From Cycas panzhihuaensis (lineage: Eukaryota > Cycadophyta), in contig CM041465.1 in the NCBI GenBank assembly GCA_023213395.1, positions 240,133,741-240,197,740 on the forward strand: a stretch of 64,000 bases of DNA. The letters are read 5' to 3'. Below are positions 11,983-22,502 of the stretch, piece after piece. Every line of letters begins with the position of its first letter. Positions within the stretch are counted from its first letter, which is position 1. The translations under genes and the position numbers were made by a program. The notes under the pieces are model-generated. The model was not told the DNA's origin. It searched no databases and saw only the letters and a list, made by a program, of their open reading frames with translations.

Positions 11983-14577
11983 TGTTTCCCAGCTATTGGG
12001 AATGGACTCGAGACGCATCGACATAGGTTTGTTCAGGTATATGTTCTTACTTTTCTTACCTATATTAATTAAGGTGGTTTAGAGTAGTTTGATTAACATA
12101 TGCATGTCTATATGCATTTGTTTGTCTGCTTGCTCATAATGCATGTGCCTAATAGCACGCCTTCAGCCTATGACGACTCACAGCGGGGGTGTTCCTCAAC
12201 GAATGCGACACCCCGTATGGCCTACAACCACTCACGATGTCTCCACAGTTTCTCGGGATTATTTCTGCCAGCTTGTTTGTTATTGTTACAACACGTTGTT
12301 TATGTTGCAGTCATTCCTAAGTCCGGTTTAACCCTTAGTTAGGGCTCTTTGCATCATTCTGGATACTTGCCCCGCTCGGCCTTCCCCAGTGATGTAATTC
12401 ATGTTTAGTCCATGTTCTTACCTTAAAAGCTTGATTTTTCTTTCATTTTCTCTTTTTAAATTTCATTTGCTGATGGAACTAAGCGATGCAGTAAACTAAG
12501 AGGTACCATGCAGAACTGGCTAAGCGATGCCAATTTCATGCGGAATTTGCATTGTCTGTTGCTCGAAATTTAAAAAAGAGAACCACGCGACAGTTTCTAC
12601 ATTTTTTCACGGGCTAGCTGCGTGGCTCGCGTCTGATGGGCGCCCAATACCCCCAACGTTCACTTCATGAATAAGACATAAAATGATTTTTACTCATTTG
12701 CATCATTCTTGAGCTCATTTTTCTAAGTTTTCTAAAGAAAAGCTCTCCACAAAAGACAAGAGAAGACACAGAAATCAAAGAGGTTCAGGCACAACAATTG
12801 AGGAGGAAGGACAAGGCTGCCACCAGTGGATTTTGCAGGGCCATTGCTGCCCCTTACTACTCTCCATAACCAGCTCTCTTCCTCTTGCAACTACACAAAG
12901 ATTCAAGGGACTTCTTCAACCAAGAAGTTGCCCCAAAGACTTGCTTCACATCCCCAACTTCACAAAGGGCTTCCTCCATCTACTTTGTAGCTGGGAGCAC
13001 TCATGATCAGTCTTCATTTGACCTCTATGGCTACTGTCCCTAGTGGTAGGAGGCATGCATGACCTCTCTACACAAGGTACCCCTTAGCTTTACTTGTTTT
13101 TTTTGTATTTTCTTGCATTTCTTCTTCATTTTACTTGTATTTCCTTTGCTTTTTGCTTGCAAACCCCTTGGACATACTTGCATGTTTCTTACATTTATTG
13201 TCAAGCATTTTACCTCTTCTCTCCCCTTGCTTTTACTCCTTGAATGAAAGTAGCTACCATTGGCCATAGCCACCCCTTAGTGCCACCTTGACCCGAATCC
13301 ATTTCCCCGGTTTTCTCTTTGGATTTCCTCATTTTCTCCAAGTCTTCTTCCATTCTTTCCTCAGTCAGCTAGAGTAAGGGAGCATACATGAGGATTTGAG
13401 GGAGATAGGTGGGGTTCCGTCCCCCATTGCCGTCCTTCTCCCCAAGGGTTCCATCCCTTGTCCTCTTCCCCTTATCATACACGATGTCCTGAGGAACGGG
13501 TCGAAGGAGTTTAGGAGATTGTGTCAGGGTGTCGGGCCAGTTTCGAGACAACCCGCGTTCACCTTTGTCACCACCCGGCATTCCTTTCCCGGGCCCCTTT
13601 GGAGACCTCTCGTGGGTGAGTTAGCCATCCCGAGGCTATACTCAGTTCCACTTCGTGTGTTTGTGGCACTTGGTAGCGTAGGAGTACCTCATATGTTCTC
13701 GTTTCTGTTTTGCTACATTTTGACATATAGATTAGTTTGATTAGCTAAGTTGATTTCAGTTTGCAGTTCATACACATATATCTCCTTGTATATTTTGTAG
13801 CCTCTCCCTTGAGAGGAAGGTACTCTTTGTGTTCTCTTGCAGGATCGCATTGGTGGAGGTAGCGCGTGGAGTGAACCCATTGCCGGTTAGCTCACCCATG
13901 GTACTTTCTCTCCCTTAGTTTTGCGTTTCCTTTTCGTCCTTTCATTTCATTTGATTTCGCATGCTCAAGGGGAGGTAAGTGAGCCCCCTTATCACCGTCA
14001 ATCGACGTCGCGTGCGTGGAGAAAGGAGAAGGAGGGAGCGAAAACAACGCGAGATCAACTGTACTTTGACCTCAACCGCCGGACCCAGGTATTCCTCGCG
14101 TTTCCTTTATTTTTTTCCTTTTATATCATTCTTGCTTTTTGTACATGCTTGATAAATAAAAGATAAGGAAACATAAAGGAAAAAGGAAATAGTCTTTTAT
14201 TTTATATTTACTTTCCTGTACCATTTCTTTTACTTTGCATTACATAGAGACAGAAGACCCGTTTACGTTGCATACCCCAACCACACTGTACTTCACACCT
14301 GTTGCACGTTGATTTTGTTGCCCTCTCGTTGCCTTCTCATTATCTTGAGAAGCCGCAATGCGCGAGGTTTCCCTCTCCTTCCCGGCCATCCGAAGGGTAG
14401 GAAGGCCTCGTATTTGCACAGCTACCTGGAAGCAACCAGGCACCTTGCAGTCCCCGAACTCGCGCTCTGGCTCACGGACGTCCTGCGAGGTGAGATCCTC
14501 GCTATCTAGCCCAATCAGTGTTGTGTTTTGTATCCCTTTGCTAGACATAGGATCACCGCCCCGCGGAGAGCGTTTCA
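11983..14577 (+). repeat. 5' LTR of element B (2595 bp)
   Basis: Begins tgtttcccagctattgggaatgg and ends gagcgtttca. It aligns along its length with 23294-25848 except for one divergent block at about 12471-12650. The small open frames inside are not conserved and are not called. Confidence 0.95.
12471..12650 (+). promoter_or_regulatory. Divergent CpG motif block in U3 of the B 5' LTR
   Basis: Repeats of gcgatgc, ggtacc and cggaatttgc type motifs just upstream of the likely promoter. The partner block (23780-23930) has the same motifs in a different arrangement (ggtaccacggtaaac, gcgatgcgagaatttgcg), although the sequences on both sides match at about 97%. Equivalent motif clusters stand at the same place in C (9709-9775 and 37705-37800) and on the minus strand in D (40190-40265). 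A protein-binding or methylation target is an inference. Confidence 0.5.
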
Positions 14578-14578
14578 C

Positions 14579-14597
14579 TGGCGACCATACTGGGGAC
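14579..14597 (+). other. Primer binding site of element B
   Basis: tggcgaccatactggggac, one base after the LTR. The form TGGCGAC...CTGGGGA is typical of Tat/Ogre-type Gypsy elements primed by a tRNA other than initiator Met (tRNA-Arg is the likeliest). 14598-14850 is an untranslated leader. Confidence 0.85.
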
Positions 14598-14850
14598 TGC
14601 CAGTAAGGGAGCTAAATTCGCTTCCCCTCCTTGTTGGTGTTCTTGCCTCTAGGTAGTTTCGCATTCCGTGTTTTTAGTTGGGCAACCCCCGACGTGTTTT
14701 ACGTTTCTTCCCTTCCTTTCCTTTCCGTTCTCCTAACGACGCTCGCAAAGGTGTTGCATGCGACGTTTCTCACGTCGCTTGTGAGGCTTGCTGCCGTTGT
14801 TAGAAGACCAATCGTCTCGTTCCCTCCCGTCGTCGAACCCCGATTCGACA

Positions 14851-17015
14851 ATGGAAGGTTACCCGTCCGATTGGGCCTCTGGTCCCATGGCTCGTGAACT
14901 CAAGAGTTCCCTTCGTCTGTCCGGAATCCGCCCAAGAGGCGATGATTCCATCTACTACCAGATGACCATTTCCACGGATGACTTCCGACCTTTCGCTCAG
15001 CGGCGGAAGATTCAAACCCTCACGAGACTCGCCACCCCTCTTGGCGAGCCTCACGAGCGCCTGAAGAACCCCCTACTTTGAAGTCCCTTCGACCTCGTGC
15101 TATGAGGATACCCTTCCGACGCGGTCGAGGTGCTTAGCGAGTGCTTCGGCGGCTCATTGTCGTAGCATCCTAGATGGTTTTGCGAAATCTTTGCATAGCG
15201 TAGCATCTTCTTCGTCCATGCTGCATCATCTACAACGATCGGCGCTCCTACAGCGCACACATGTCTGTCTAGTGTCTACCCTGGCTCCCAAGGCAAGTGT
15301 TGTGCCACCTGTTTCCAGCCGTGTTCCTACTTCCTCAGGGCCCGTTCGTGGTGTGTCCTTCCCTTAACTTGGGGTTAGCATGCCATGCCCAAGCCAAATG
15401 CACGCGCCACCTCCGAACGTGACACATGCGTTCTCTAGTAGGCCTCGGGGTCCTACTAGTACCGCTGCCGTTAGCCATGTAGGACCCACTCCTACATATG
15501 TCCAAAACCTGATTGGTGGTTCTTCTCTTTACGTGCCTCCAGGTTACCTTTGCTCGACCTTGGGGCAAGGCAAGGAAGCCATCTCCCTGTTTATGGGGTG
15601 GACTCGTTACACCCCATGGGGTCGCGCCACCCTACGGGTGGCCCATATGGGCAAACCCGGTCCCTCATCCTCCTCGTTTGTCGTCCGGCGTAACTCCCAT
15701 TCTTTGCGTCATCGCCAAGGGGCGTCTGCTTTCGAGCTTTACCGCGGCCCCTTTCCAACAAGGGCCTTTTCCCAAGGAGGGATGGGTTTACCACCCCCAT
15801 CCATTCCTTTACCAGTTGTCAACCCGTTAGCCCAAGCAAGGACACGTCCATTCGTGGACTATAGGTCGGCCATTATCTATTGAGGCGCCGAGGACTAACC
15901 GCCTCACCCTCCTGAGTTCCCAAATTCGACGGGACTTCGCCATGAGACCCAACCGAGCATGTACGCACTTCTCAATGGCGTGCATCGATTATTGGGCTTC
16001 GACCATATACTTATGAAGCTATTCCGCGGTCCTTGCAGGCGATGCCCTCAAGTGGTTTTACCGCCTTCACCGCCCATTCAATCTCCTCATTCCGGCTAGT
16101 GGACGAGTTCGTCAACTACTTTGACGTAGCTCGCCCGTTCGAAAGTGGAATGAAGGCGCTTCTGTCGCTTAAACAAGGTCACGATGAGATGAATCGTGAC
16201 TTTGTGCGACGTTTTCATGATCTTCTTCACTCCACCAAGGCTACGTTGCCTGAGGAGTTGAAGAGAGATCTCTTTGTCAATGCACTTCGCCCCGAAGTGC
16301 ATGTGGAAGTCCTCAAGATGGGGGCGACCACGTGTGACTCCGCTATCTCGAGGTGTTTGGCTTTGGAGGCCATTGAGATCCAAGCAGGACTCAAGAAACC
16401 TCCCAAGCCCTCGCAACGTCGCGAGGCGCCTCCTCCAGTGAAGGAGACCACACCTTCGCAGCCTCCTAGGTCCACCTCTCACCTGACTGAGAGGACCCTA
16501 GATCCCCTTACTTCCGCTATTCGCTCATTTGAGCACGTGATGAAGGAGTTAAACTTCCAACCTCCTTCATCGCCAACCTCCCATAAACCTGTCCAGCAGA
16601 CTTCTCGTGTGATGCCCCCCAAAGGGGGCAACACCCAGTCTTCTCAAGCAAGGAGGATCGATCCTCTCCTTGAGAAGAGGTGGTGTTCCATCCACGGGGA
16701 GTGTTTCCATGACGATTCGCGCTGCCGGGCACAGCACCCACACGACGCCCCGCCGTGCAACTCGTCCCCTAGGCGGACATCGAGGCCTAACCTCAATCAG
16801 CCCATTCATAGAGACCCGTTCCCCAAACATGGGGAACATGGTAGCGTTGTCCAGCAGAGGAACAGCTGGAATCGGGATAGGTCTCCCGATTCCCGCCCTT
16901 CGCATGGTAGAGGGAAGGGTGTGCGAAGGTCATCTTCCCCTTCGCGCTACCCTGACTGCCGTGCTCCATCACCTTCGCGGTCCCTTCTGAGGGAAGAAGG
17001 TTGTCCAATTGCTTG
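14851..17015 (+). pseudogene. Element B gag (capsid and nucleocapsid)
   Basis: ATG at 14851 opens MEGYPSDWASG..., shared with C and D. The acidic N-terminal domain breaks by frameshift around 15070. A Pro/Gly-rich linker (QMHAPPPNVTHAFSSRP, about 15400) follows, with more small indels. 16033-17015 is open for 327 codons and contains most of the gag domain: LVDEFVNYFDVARPFESGM, LLSLKQGHDEMNRDFVRRF, LFVNALRPEVHVEVLKMG. It ends in an Arg/Ser-rich tail with a zinc-knuckle variant C-x2-H-x4-H-x4-C at about 16681-16725 (CSIHGECFHDDSRC). A one-base loss near 17000 separates it from the protease frame. Confidence 0.92.
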
Positions 17016-17790
17016 AGAGCACTCCGTTATATGCCTTAACTTTGGTCCCAGTCGCTAAAGAGGCAGCTGGTGCCTCTTCATCCACATCTCACCTTGATCC
17101 TCCTCCGGGAGCTATTCCTCCGGAGATTCCTGTGCTTCCCAAGACTATTCCCATCCGCCCCGGTAGATTCAACTTTAGAAGGGCGCTTACCCAACCCACA
17201 GGGAAGGGTAAGCCCTTTTCCATCGTTGACAAGCTCTACACCGTCGCTGCGGGAATGTCCTTAATGGACGTCTTGAGAAGCTGCCCTGAGCAATGTGCTC
17301 TTCTTCTTGAAGCTCTTGGCCAACAAGATGCTTCCATCCATGCGATATATGCTACCTCTCATGGACCACCTATCATTTCATTTGATCCCAGAGATCTCCC
17401 ATCTCCCAGCAAGCGGGAGAAGCTTTTGCATTACCTATTTGTTATTACCATTGACACTCCTGATTGTATCATAAAGAGGACCATTGTAGATAATGGCTCC
17501 TCGGTCAATGCTATGCTAGCGATATGCTCAAGGAGCTAGGCATAGTAGCTCTTGAGTCATCCCTTGGAAATGCCAAGGGTATGATGGGGCCGAGAAGTCC
17601 CCTTTAGGACGATCTCCCTTTCCCTCACCTTAGGGAAAACTATTTTTGTCGAAGTTCTTTGTACTCGATGTTGACATAGAGTACAACCTCTTCATTAGGC
17701 GACCATGGCTCGACCGGATGGGAGCGATGCGCTCCGCAATGGGGGCAACTTAAATTTGTCCATGAAGGACGAGTTAAAGTTGTCACCCGT
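17009..17790 (+). pseudogene. Element B aspartic protease region
   Basis: Open from 17009 to 17539: LLESTPLYALTLVPVAKEA, a conserved block FSIVDKLYTVAAGMSLMDVL, then the active site IIKRTIVDNGSSVNAM at about 17470-17515. The family usually has D(T/S)G; DNGSS is shared by B, C and D, so it is ancestral here rather than decay. After 17539 the frame shifts but the downstream YNLFIRRPWL block, typical of the segment after protease, is still readable near 17680-17715. It would process the polyprotein. Confidence 0.88.
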
Positions 17791-18480
17791 GAGCCAATGC
17801 CATCTCACACCTCTCATCCAGCCTGCCAGGCTGTTTTCGATGATGAAGATAGTGATCCTGAGGAGGCTACCCCTTCAGTGGGACCTTTGTTTCAGGAGAC
17901 CGACCTTCATCAGTCGGACCCTATGCCGTGCCATGAGCCAAACCTAGTTAGGTTTGCCCCTATCGGCGTAGGTGGTTACGGTTGCTTACCCTTCATGGGT
18001 GATTCTGATTCAGATAGCGAGGGTTATGGGCCCTCTTCTCGACGTGTCACCCTGGTTTCGCGAGCACTTAGGGGAATATCTCAGTCGGATATTCCCGCTC
18101 TTCCCCATTCTACATTGGCTCCTGAGCCACTGGTCTTAAACCAGCCATTTATTTTACCTTCTCGGCCTCCTCGAGCGGTTTCATGTAGGTGCCCACGTCG
18201 ACGAGCCACTCGTAGAGGCACTTCTTCTTCACGCTCTAGATCCTTACCTCGGACTAAAGCCACTCTTACTCGTATGCAACCCTGCCACGCGATCCGTTGT
18301 GCCGGTCCGTTGCGCTCATCTGGTTCCGACCATAGTAAGTTTACTAGTAGGCCTAGCGATACTGGACCTACTCTTCATCACCTATCTCCTACCCTGCGTG
18401 TGACTACCCCTACCTTTATGGAGTCTAGGCACACCTCTTCCTCTCTTCTTGCTCAAAGCGAGCCTAAACTACCATTTTAA
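17791..18480 (+). pseudogene. Element B pol spacer, truncated by deletion
   Basis: Open frame 17797-18480 (227 codons), rich in Ser, Pro, Asp and Arg. It matches the C spacer at LVRFAPIGVGGYGCLPF (C: LMRFTPIVVGSYRYLASF). In C this spacer leads into RT; here it runs straight into the post-pol hairpin repeat at 18460. About 3 kb or more equivalent to C 29700-32715 is missing. Confidence 0.8.
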
Positions 18481-18799
18481 ATTGTTTCCATTCCTCCCAA
18501 CCACGGGTTGAATGGTAATTTAAGATGGATTCTTGCTCCGAAACAAGCCTAAACTACCATTTTAAATTGTTTCCATTCCTCCCAACCACAGGTTGAATGG
18601 TAATTTAAGATGGATTCTTGCTCCGAAACGAGCCTAAACTACCATTTTAAATTGTTTCCATTCCTCCCAACCATGGGTTGAATGGTAATTTAAGATGGAT
18701 TCTTGCTCCGAAATGAGCCTAAACTACCATCTTGAATTGTCCCCATTCCTCCCTACTGCGGGTTGAATGGCAATTCAAGGTAGACTCTCGTTCCTTTTT
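18460..18799 (+). repeat. 85-bp tandem repeat, four units, each a hairpin
   Basis: Units start with gagcctaaactaccat at about 18460, 18545, 18630 and 18715, period exactly 85. The first three are nearly identical and the fourth diverges. Each unit folds: ccattttaaatt pairs with aatttaagatgg, and inside it ccattc pairs with gaatgg. Element C has one unit (32720-32800), so B has amplified it at the deletion point. Confidence 0.93.
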
Positions 18800-19398
18800 C
18801 CGGTTCCTCCCGTGGAACTCGCGTTCCCGTATGCTCTTCGGAACCGTTGTCTTCCTATTTTGGGCATCCCCCCAAACTAGGACGATGCTATGGAGTATCG
18901 TTACTCCCCTTTTCGTGCTTGTCGTTTCCTTCGCATATTCCGCTATGCTCCACAGCCAGGACGTGCATGTCGCCCTATCTTCTAACCTCACGCCTCTCGG
19001 TCACCTCTGCTCACGGTGGATGCGTGTGCTCCTGTTAGACGTATGGCCATGCATGGGACTACTGCATATTTACAAAACTTTACAACAAAATATATACATT
19101 TATACATTTACATATTTACATATCAACATACAAACATTTGCAGCATATTACAAAAAATATTCATTTACAAAAGTAAACCATATATGCTACCTCTATCATA
19201 CAGGGTACACCATTTCATGCCAAAGTGGGGTTCCAATTACCCCATGTGTATATATATATCAAGAATGTCATAGTACATCGTGTATGTGGGAAGCCGGGAT
19301 CCTTGTAGGGGGAGTACAATCATGTGAGTCTACATATGACCCCCTGAAGGCCCGCGCTTTCCCGTCAAAATCATACATGTGTATCTCCTAATCTACTA
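18800..19398. other. Tail between pol and the antisense gene (B)
   Basis: No gene seen. AT-rich stretch with tgtaaatat-like runs (19070-19180) read on the minus strand, a likely 3' end and polyadenylation zone for the antisense gene. The block around 19300-19370 (gtacaatcatgtgagtctac) is conserved in C at 33240-33290. Confidence 0.5.
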
Positions 19399-20006
19399 CT
19401 ACTGCCCAGATCCTGGGGTCCCATCTCTTGGTCTGTGTGAGCCCTCTCCTGGGGACCACATCCCTGCGAGGCTCCTCCTAGGCCTTCGCGTGCTGCCCAC
19501 CTTGCTCTCCTCGTCCCTAGGCTACCTCGGAGTCGTAGCCGCCGTGTGTGTATGTGTGCGGCTCCTGCTCGACCTAGAGACCATCTGTGCCACCAGCTGG
19601 TCGTAGCGGACCTGGATGCGGTCCCTCTCGCCTCGGAGTCCCTCCTCAATGGCTCTAAACCTCTCCTCCGACGCCTTGAGGTGCTCCTCGAGGACCGCAA
19701 GGTGAGTGCTGCTCCCTGTGTCTCCTCCTGGCCCGCTCTGTGCCTCCAAGGCCTGGATCCGTCCGCGCAGCTCATCTCGCTCGCCCCTGGTCGCATCGAG
19801 CTCTCGCTGCAGCTGCCCTCGGAATGCCATGTGCTCCTAGGTCTCTGCAGCCCAGATGTCTCTCGCTCGCACCAATGGGGCGAATGCCTGCATATGGGCC
19901 CCTGCCGATCTGGGTGCATCCTCTGCCTGGATGGGCGGTTGCCCCTTTGCGTAGACCTGAGGGAACAACTCCCTCACCATAGCCTCGACCAGTCACTGGA
20001 CCTCCA
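19399..20006 (-). pseudogene. Antisense accessory gene of B, last exon (coiled coil)
   Basis: Read on the minus strand from a 3' splice site ...gtgtag at 20007. The frame gives LVEAMVRELFPQVYAKGQPPIQAED, then a long heptad-like stretch FRGQLQRELDATRGERDELR... and ASEERFRAIEEGLRGERDRI, a predicted coiled coil of roughly 90 residues. Stops interrupt at about 19992 (TGA for CAA or CGA), 19833 and 19522. The conserved end is GTPGSGQ with TAG at 19399-19401; C ends GTSGAGQ at the same place. Phase agrees with the upstream exon through the 114-bp intron 20007-20120 (GTGAGA...GTGTAG). Confidence 0.7.
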
Positions 20007-20120
20007 CTACACCTATCAATGCAACATGCCATATGTCAGTGTGTATCCTCGATGCATATCATAAAATCAAATCAAAATCTATCTAGATGTCAAACGACTA
20101 AGGAAACGGTTAGATCTCAC

Positions 20121-21322
20121 CTGCCGTGGCTGCTGGATCCTCTGCTTGGGTGATGTCTCCCTCTCCTGGCTCTCCGCCAGCTGCCGGTGCCTCATCCTTT
20201 GGCACATCCTCTGCCTCTGCCTCGTCTCCGGCAGGGACCAACTCGACCCTCGCCTCTCCGGATCTCCTCACGATCCGTAGCCTGCGCCCCCTGGTCTCGG
20301 CCACCCTGCTCCTCTCGGCAGCTCCTGATGGGCCAGCCCCTCCCGTGGCAGCCCCGGATGGTCCAGCTGCGTCCTTAGGTGCCTGTGATGGACTCGCCTC
20401 TCCCGCAGGTTGGGATGGGCCAACCCCATCTCCCCTGTCATCACTGTCATCACCCCCATCGTCATCATCATCATCGCTGTCATCGATGGGAGCTCCTACC
20501 CCTCCTGCGCCGTCATCACTCGCCCACCTCACTACCCTGTATGGATGCGCTGTAGTGCAGCCGAGTGAGGAGGTCGGCGATGTCGCGTCGGCCGACCGAT
20601 GGACATGTGCCCGGTCCTCCGTCCCCGTAATCTGCCCCGCCATCTATGGACCATCGGGGCCCACCTCGCTATGGGGAATGGCCCCCTACGCCGCGCCGCA
20701 AAATGATCAAAGAACCAGCACTACAACAACGTGCTGTATGAAAACCCTCCTCGTCCCGACCTCTTGATGGTATTTAGTTGGGCGATGAGGTTCACCGCAA
20801 CTAGGGTAGCCCAGTCCATCCTCTCGCCAGACCTGCGCGTCGTCCACCCATCTGCCTGGGATCTCCCTATAGTTCTGTTTCCGGGAGATCCGGAACAGAA
20901 TGCATAGCAAAATCAACTTCCTCACCCGAGGAATCCGTGACATAAGTACTGTCTGGAGGGGAGCTCCCCTCACGCCACTGTCTGCCCGTGAGAAACCGGC
21001 CGCCTCTTTGTGTCTTTGCCTCGGTCTTGGCGGCGTCCTCAATCTCACGGGTCTCCCGTCACCGCACCCCTAAGATCCGTCTAATGTCCTCTGGGGTGAT
21101 GGATATATCCCCTATCTGAGGCAAGTGGAACACGTGCCTCCTCCTATCCCAGTGCGACACTATGTCCACTAGGAGCCGCTGATCCGATGCGAACTGGGGG
21201 GTCCTCAGGGCCTTGTACAGGCCGCATCTCTTTAAAATCGCCCTGTCTCCCTCCGTCGACATCTCTAGGTAACTAAGGATGGGCATGCCGATGTTCTCGC
21301 GGTTGTCTATCGCGGTGACTGC
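20121..21322 (-). pseudogene. Antisense accessory gene of B, plant-mobile-domain-like exon
   Basis: Minus-strand exon between a 3' splice site (gattgcag, 21323) and a 5' splice site (gcag|gtgaga, 20120). 21322-21062 reads KRCGLYKALRTPQFASDQRLL, VSHWDRRRHVFHLPQIGDIS and ITPEDIRRILGV, resembling the plant mobile domain (PMD, PF10536), in which a 'tlEDv..llGl' block is typical. After a frameshift near 21060 it continues ...SRIPRVRKLILLCILFRISR... and ERMDWATLVAVNLIAQL. The last third (20643-20121) is an acidic Asp run then a Ser/Pro/Ala-rich linker. Similar antisense genes are known in Tat elements such as maize Grande (gene 23). The first exon lies upstream, not located. Confidence 0.7.
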
Positions 21323-22502
21323 CTGCAATCAGCAAAAGTTAATCCAAATCAGTTCCCTAGCACTCCTCCAGACCCCTTCTTTGTCGGTGCTTTTTGCTTC
21401 CTGTTTGGCCCCTGTTTTGGCTTTTTCGATTTTACGTCTATGCTGCTCAATTTAGCGATCAGCTAAATTGGCGGCCCCGCGACGATCCTTCCTCCTGAGC
21501 GATCCCGCGGCTAAGATCACGGTGCCGCGATCTTAGTTGATGCAAGGCAGCCCCCTAAAAAGGGGGTTTTTGGCCCAGAAAATCGAAATTTTTTGTGGTG
21601 GACCCCCGTGGGGCCCACCGGGACCAGGGCTGCCTAATGCCCAGGTCCCCGCCTCTTCGGTCGGTCGGACTCCGAGAGGCCTCCAATCGCCCATAAGGGG
21701 GCATAAAAAGCATTAAAATTTGAATAAAAGGCAATAAACTTTAAACTTTGAAATGACGAGGGTTTCGTTAGATCCACTCACTCGATCTGGCCTGACTGTC
21801 GTCATCCCATCCCCGTGATCGTAATGGATGTCTCTACGCTCGAATCCGACGGTCAGATCGTCCTCTGCGTGCCCCTGAAGTCAGGTAGTGCTCCGTGTCG
21901 TAAGGGTAAGGCTCTAGTTTCATACGAGAGCCGGTGAAAATGAAATCAATTTTCATTAGTTTTCCTTATATAGGCGGGGGTCCCGACGAGCACTTCTTCC
22001 GTTTTTGGCTCTGTGATAGTCATTGGGACCGTCTCATCGCGCTGTTAGCCTTTGCCTTCTGGCCCTGTCGCTCGTTGTGCTTTATGGATGCCCTTTTTGC
22101 CCTCTCTTGCAAGGGCATTTATGGCGCCTCATCATTGCGCTTTTGGCAAGGCCTTTTTGCATCGTTTTACATGCTGCTCCCGTGCATGTCTGAGTTTATA
22201 CTCGTTTGGCTCGTTTCGTCGCCCTGGACTCATTTTTGCCGCCCTTTCTCGCCCCTAGGGTCCCCAAAGGAAATGCTCCCCCCACCTGGGGGCATGTGAT
22301 GCTTTCCCAAGCAACCTTTGGCACCCCAGGGCGCCTTTTCTCCGCCCACCCTTCGGCCAGTGGCCAGATTGCTTGCTTTCATTCTTGGGCAACCTCATTG
22401 CTAGGTCCTCCTACCCTTCTCGGCCCGCTTCGCGCTTGCTATTTGAGTCTTTGTTTTTGCTTGCATCGCTATTTGTTTGTCGTTAGAGCCTAGTACCCAG
22501 CC
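21323..22502. promoter_or_regulatory. Divergent spacer between the antisense gene and RNase H (B)
   Basis: Contains two palindromes, aatttagc-gatca-gctaaatt (21449-21469) and ctaagatcacggtgccgcgatcttag (21511-21536), a conserved hairpin ggctct...agagcc near 21910-21935, and a TATA-like ccttatatagg (21964-21974) that reads as TATA on both strands. All recur at the same spacing in C. The antisense gene leaves leftward and the RNase H rightward, so a shared promoter is inferred. Open frames in 22000-22500 are not conserved with C and are not called. Confidence 0.6.

Noticed and set aside
15380-15883. 167-codon ORF in B considered as a separate gene
   Set aside because: It is part of the gag linker in a frame opened by small indels; C has the same sequence inside gag.
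20126-20767. 213-codon plus-strand ORF rich in Ser, Pro and Ala
   Set aside because: Shadow of the antisense gene's low-complexity GC-rich linker; no conserved counterpart in C on the plus strand.
21934-22299. 121-codon plus-strand ORF upstream of RNase H
   Set aside because: The frame is not kept in C (35926-36162 matches a different frame with stops); more likely untranslated leader.
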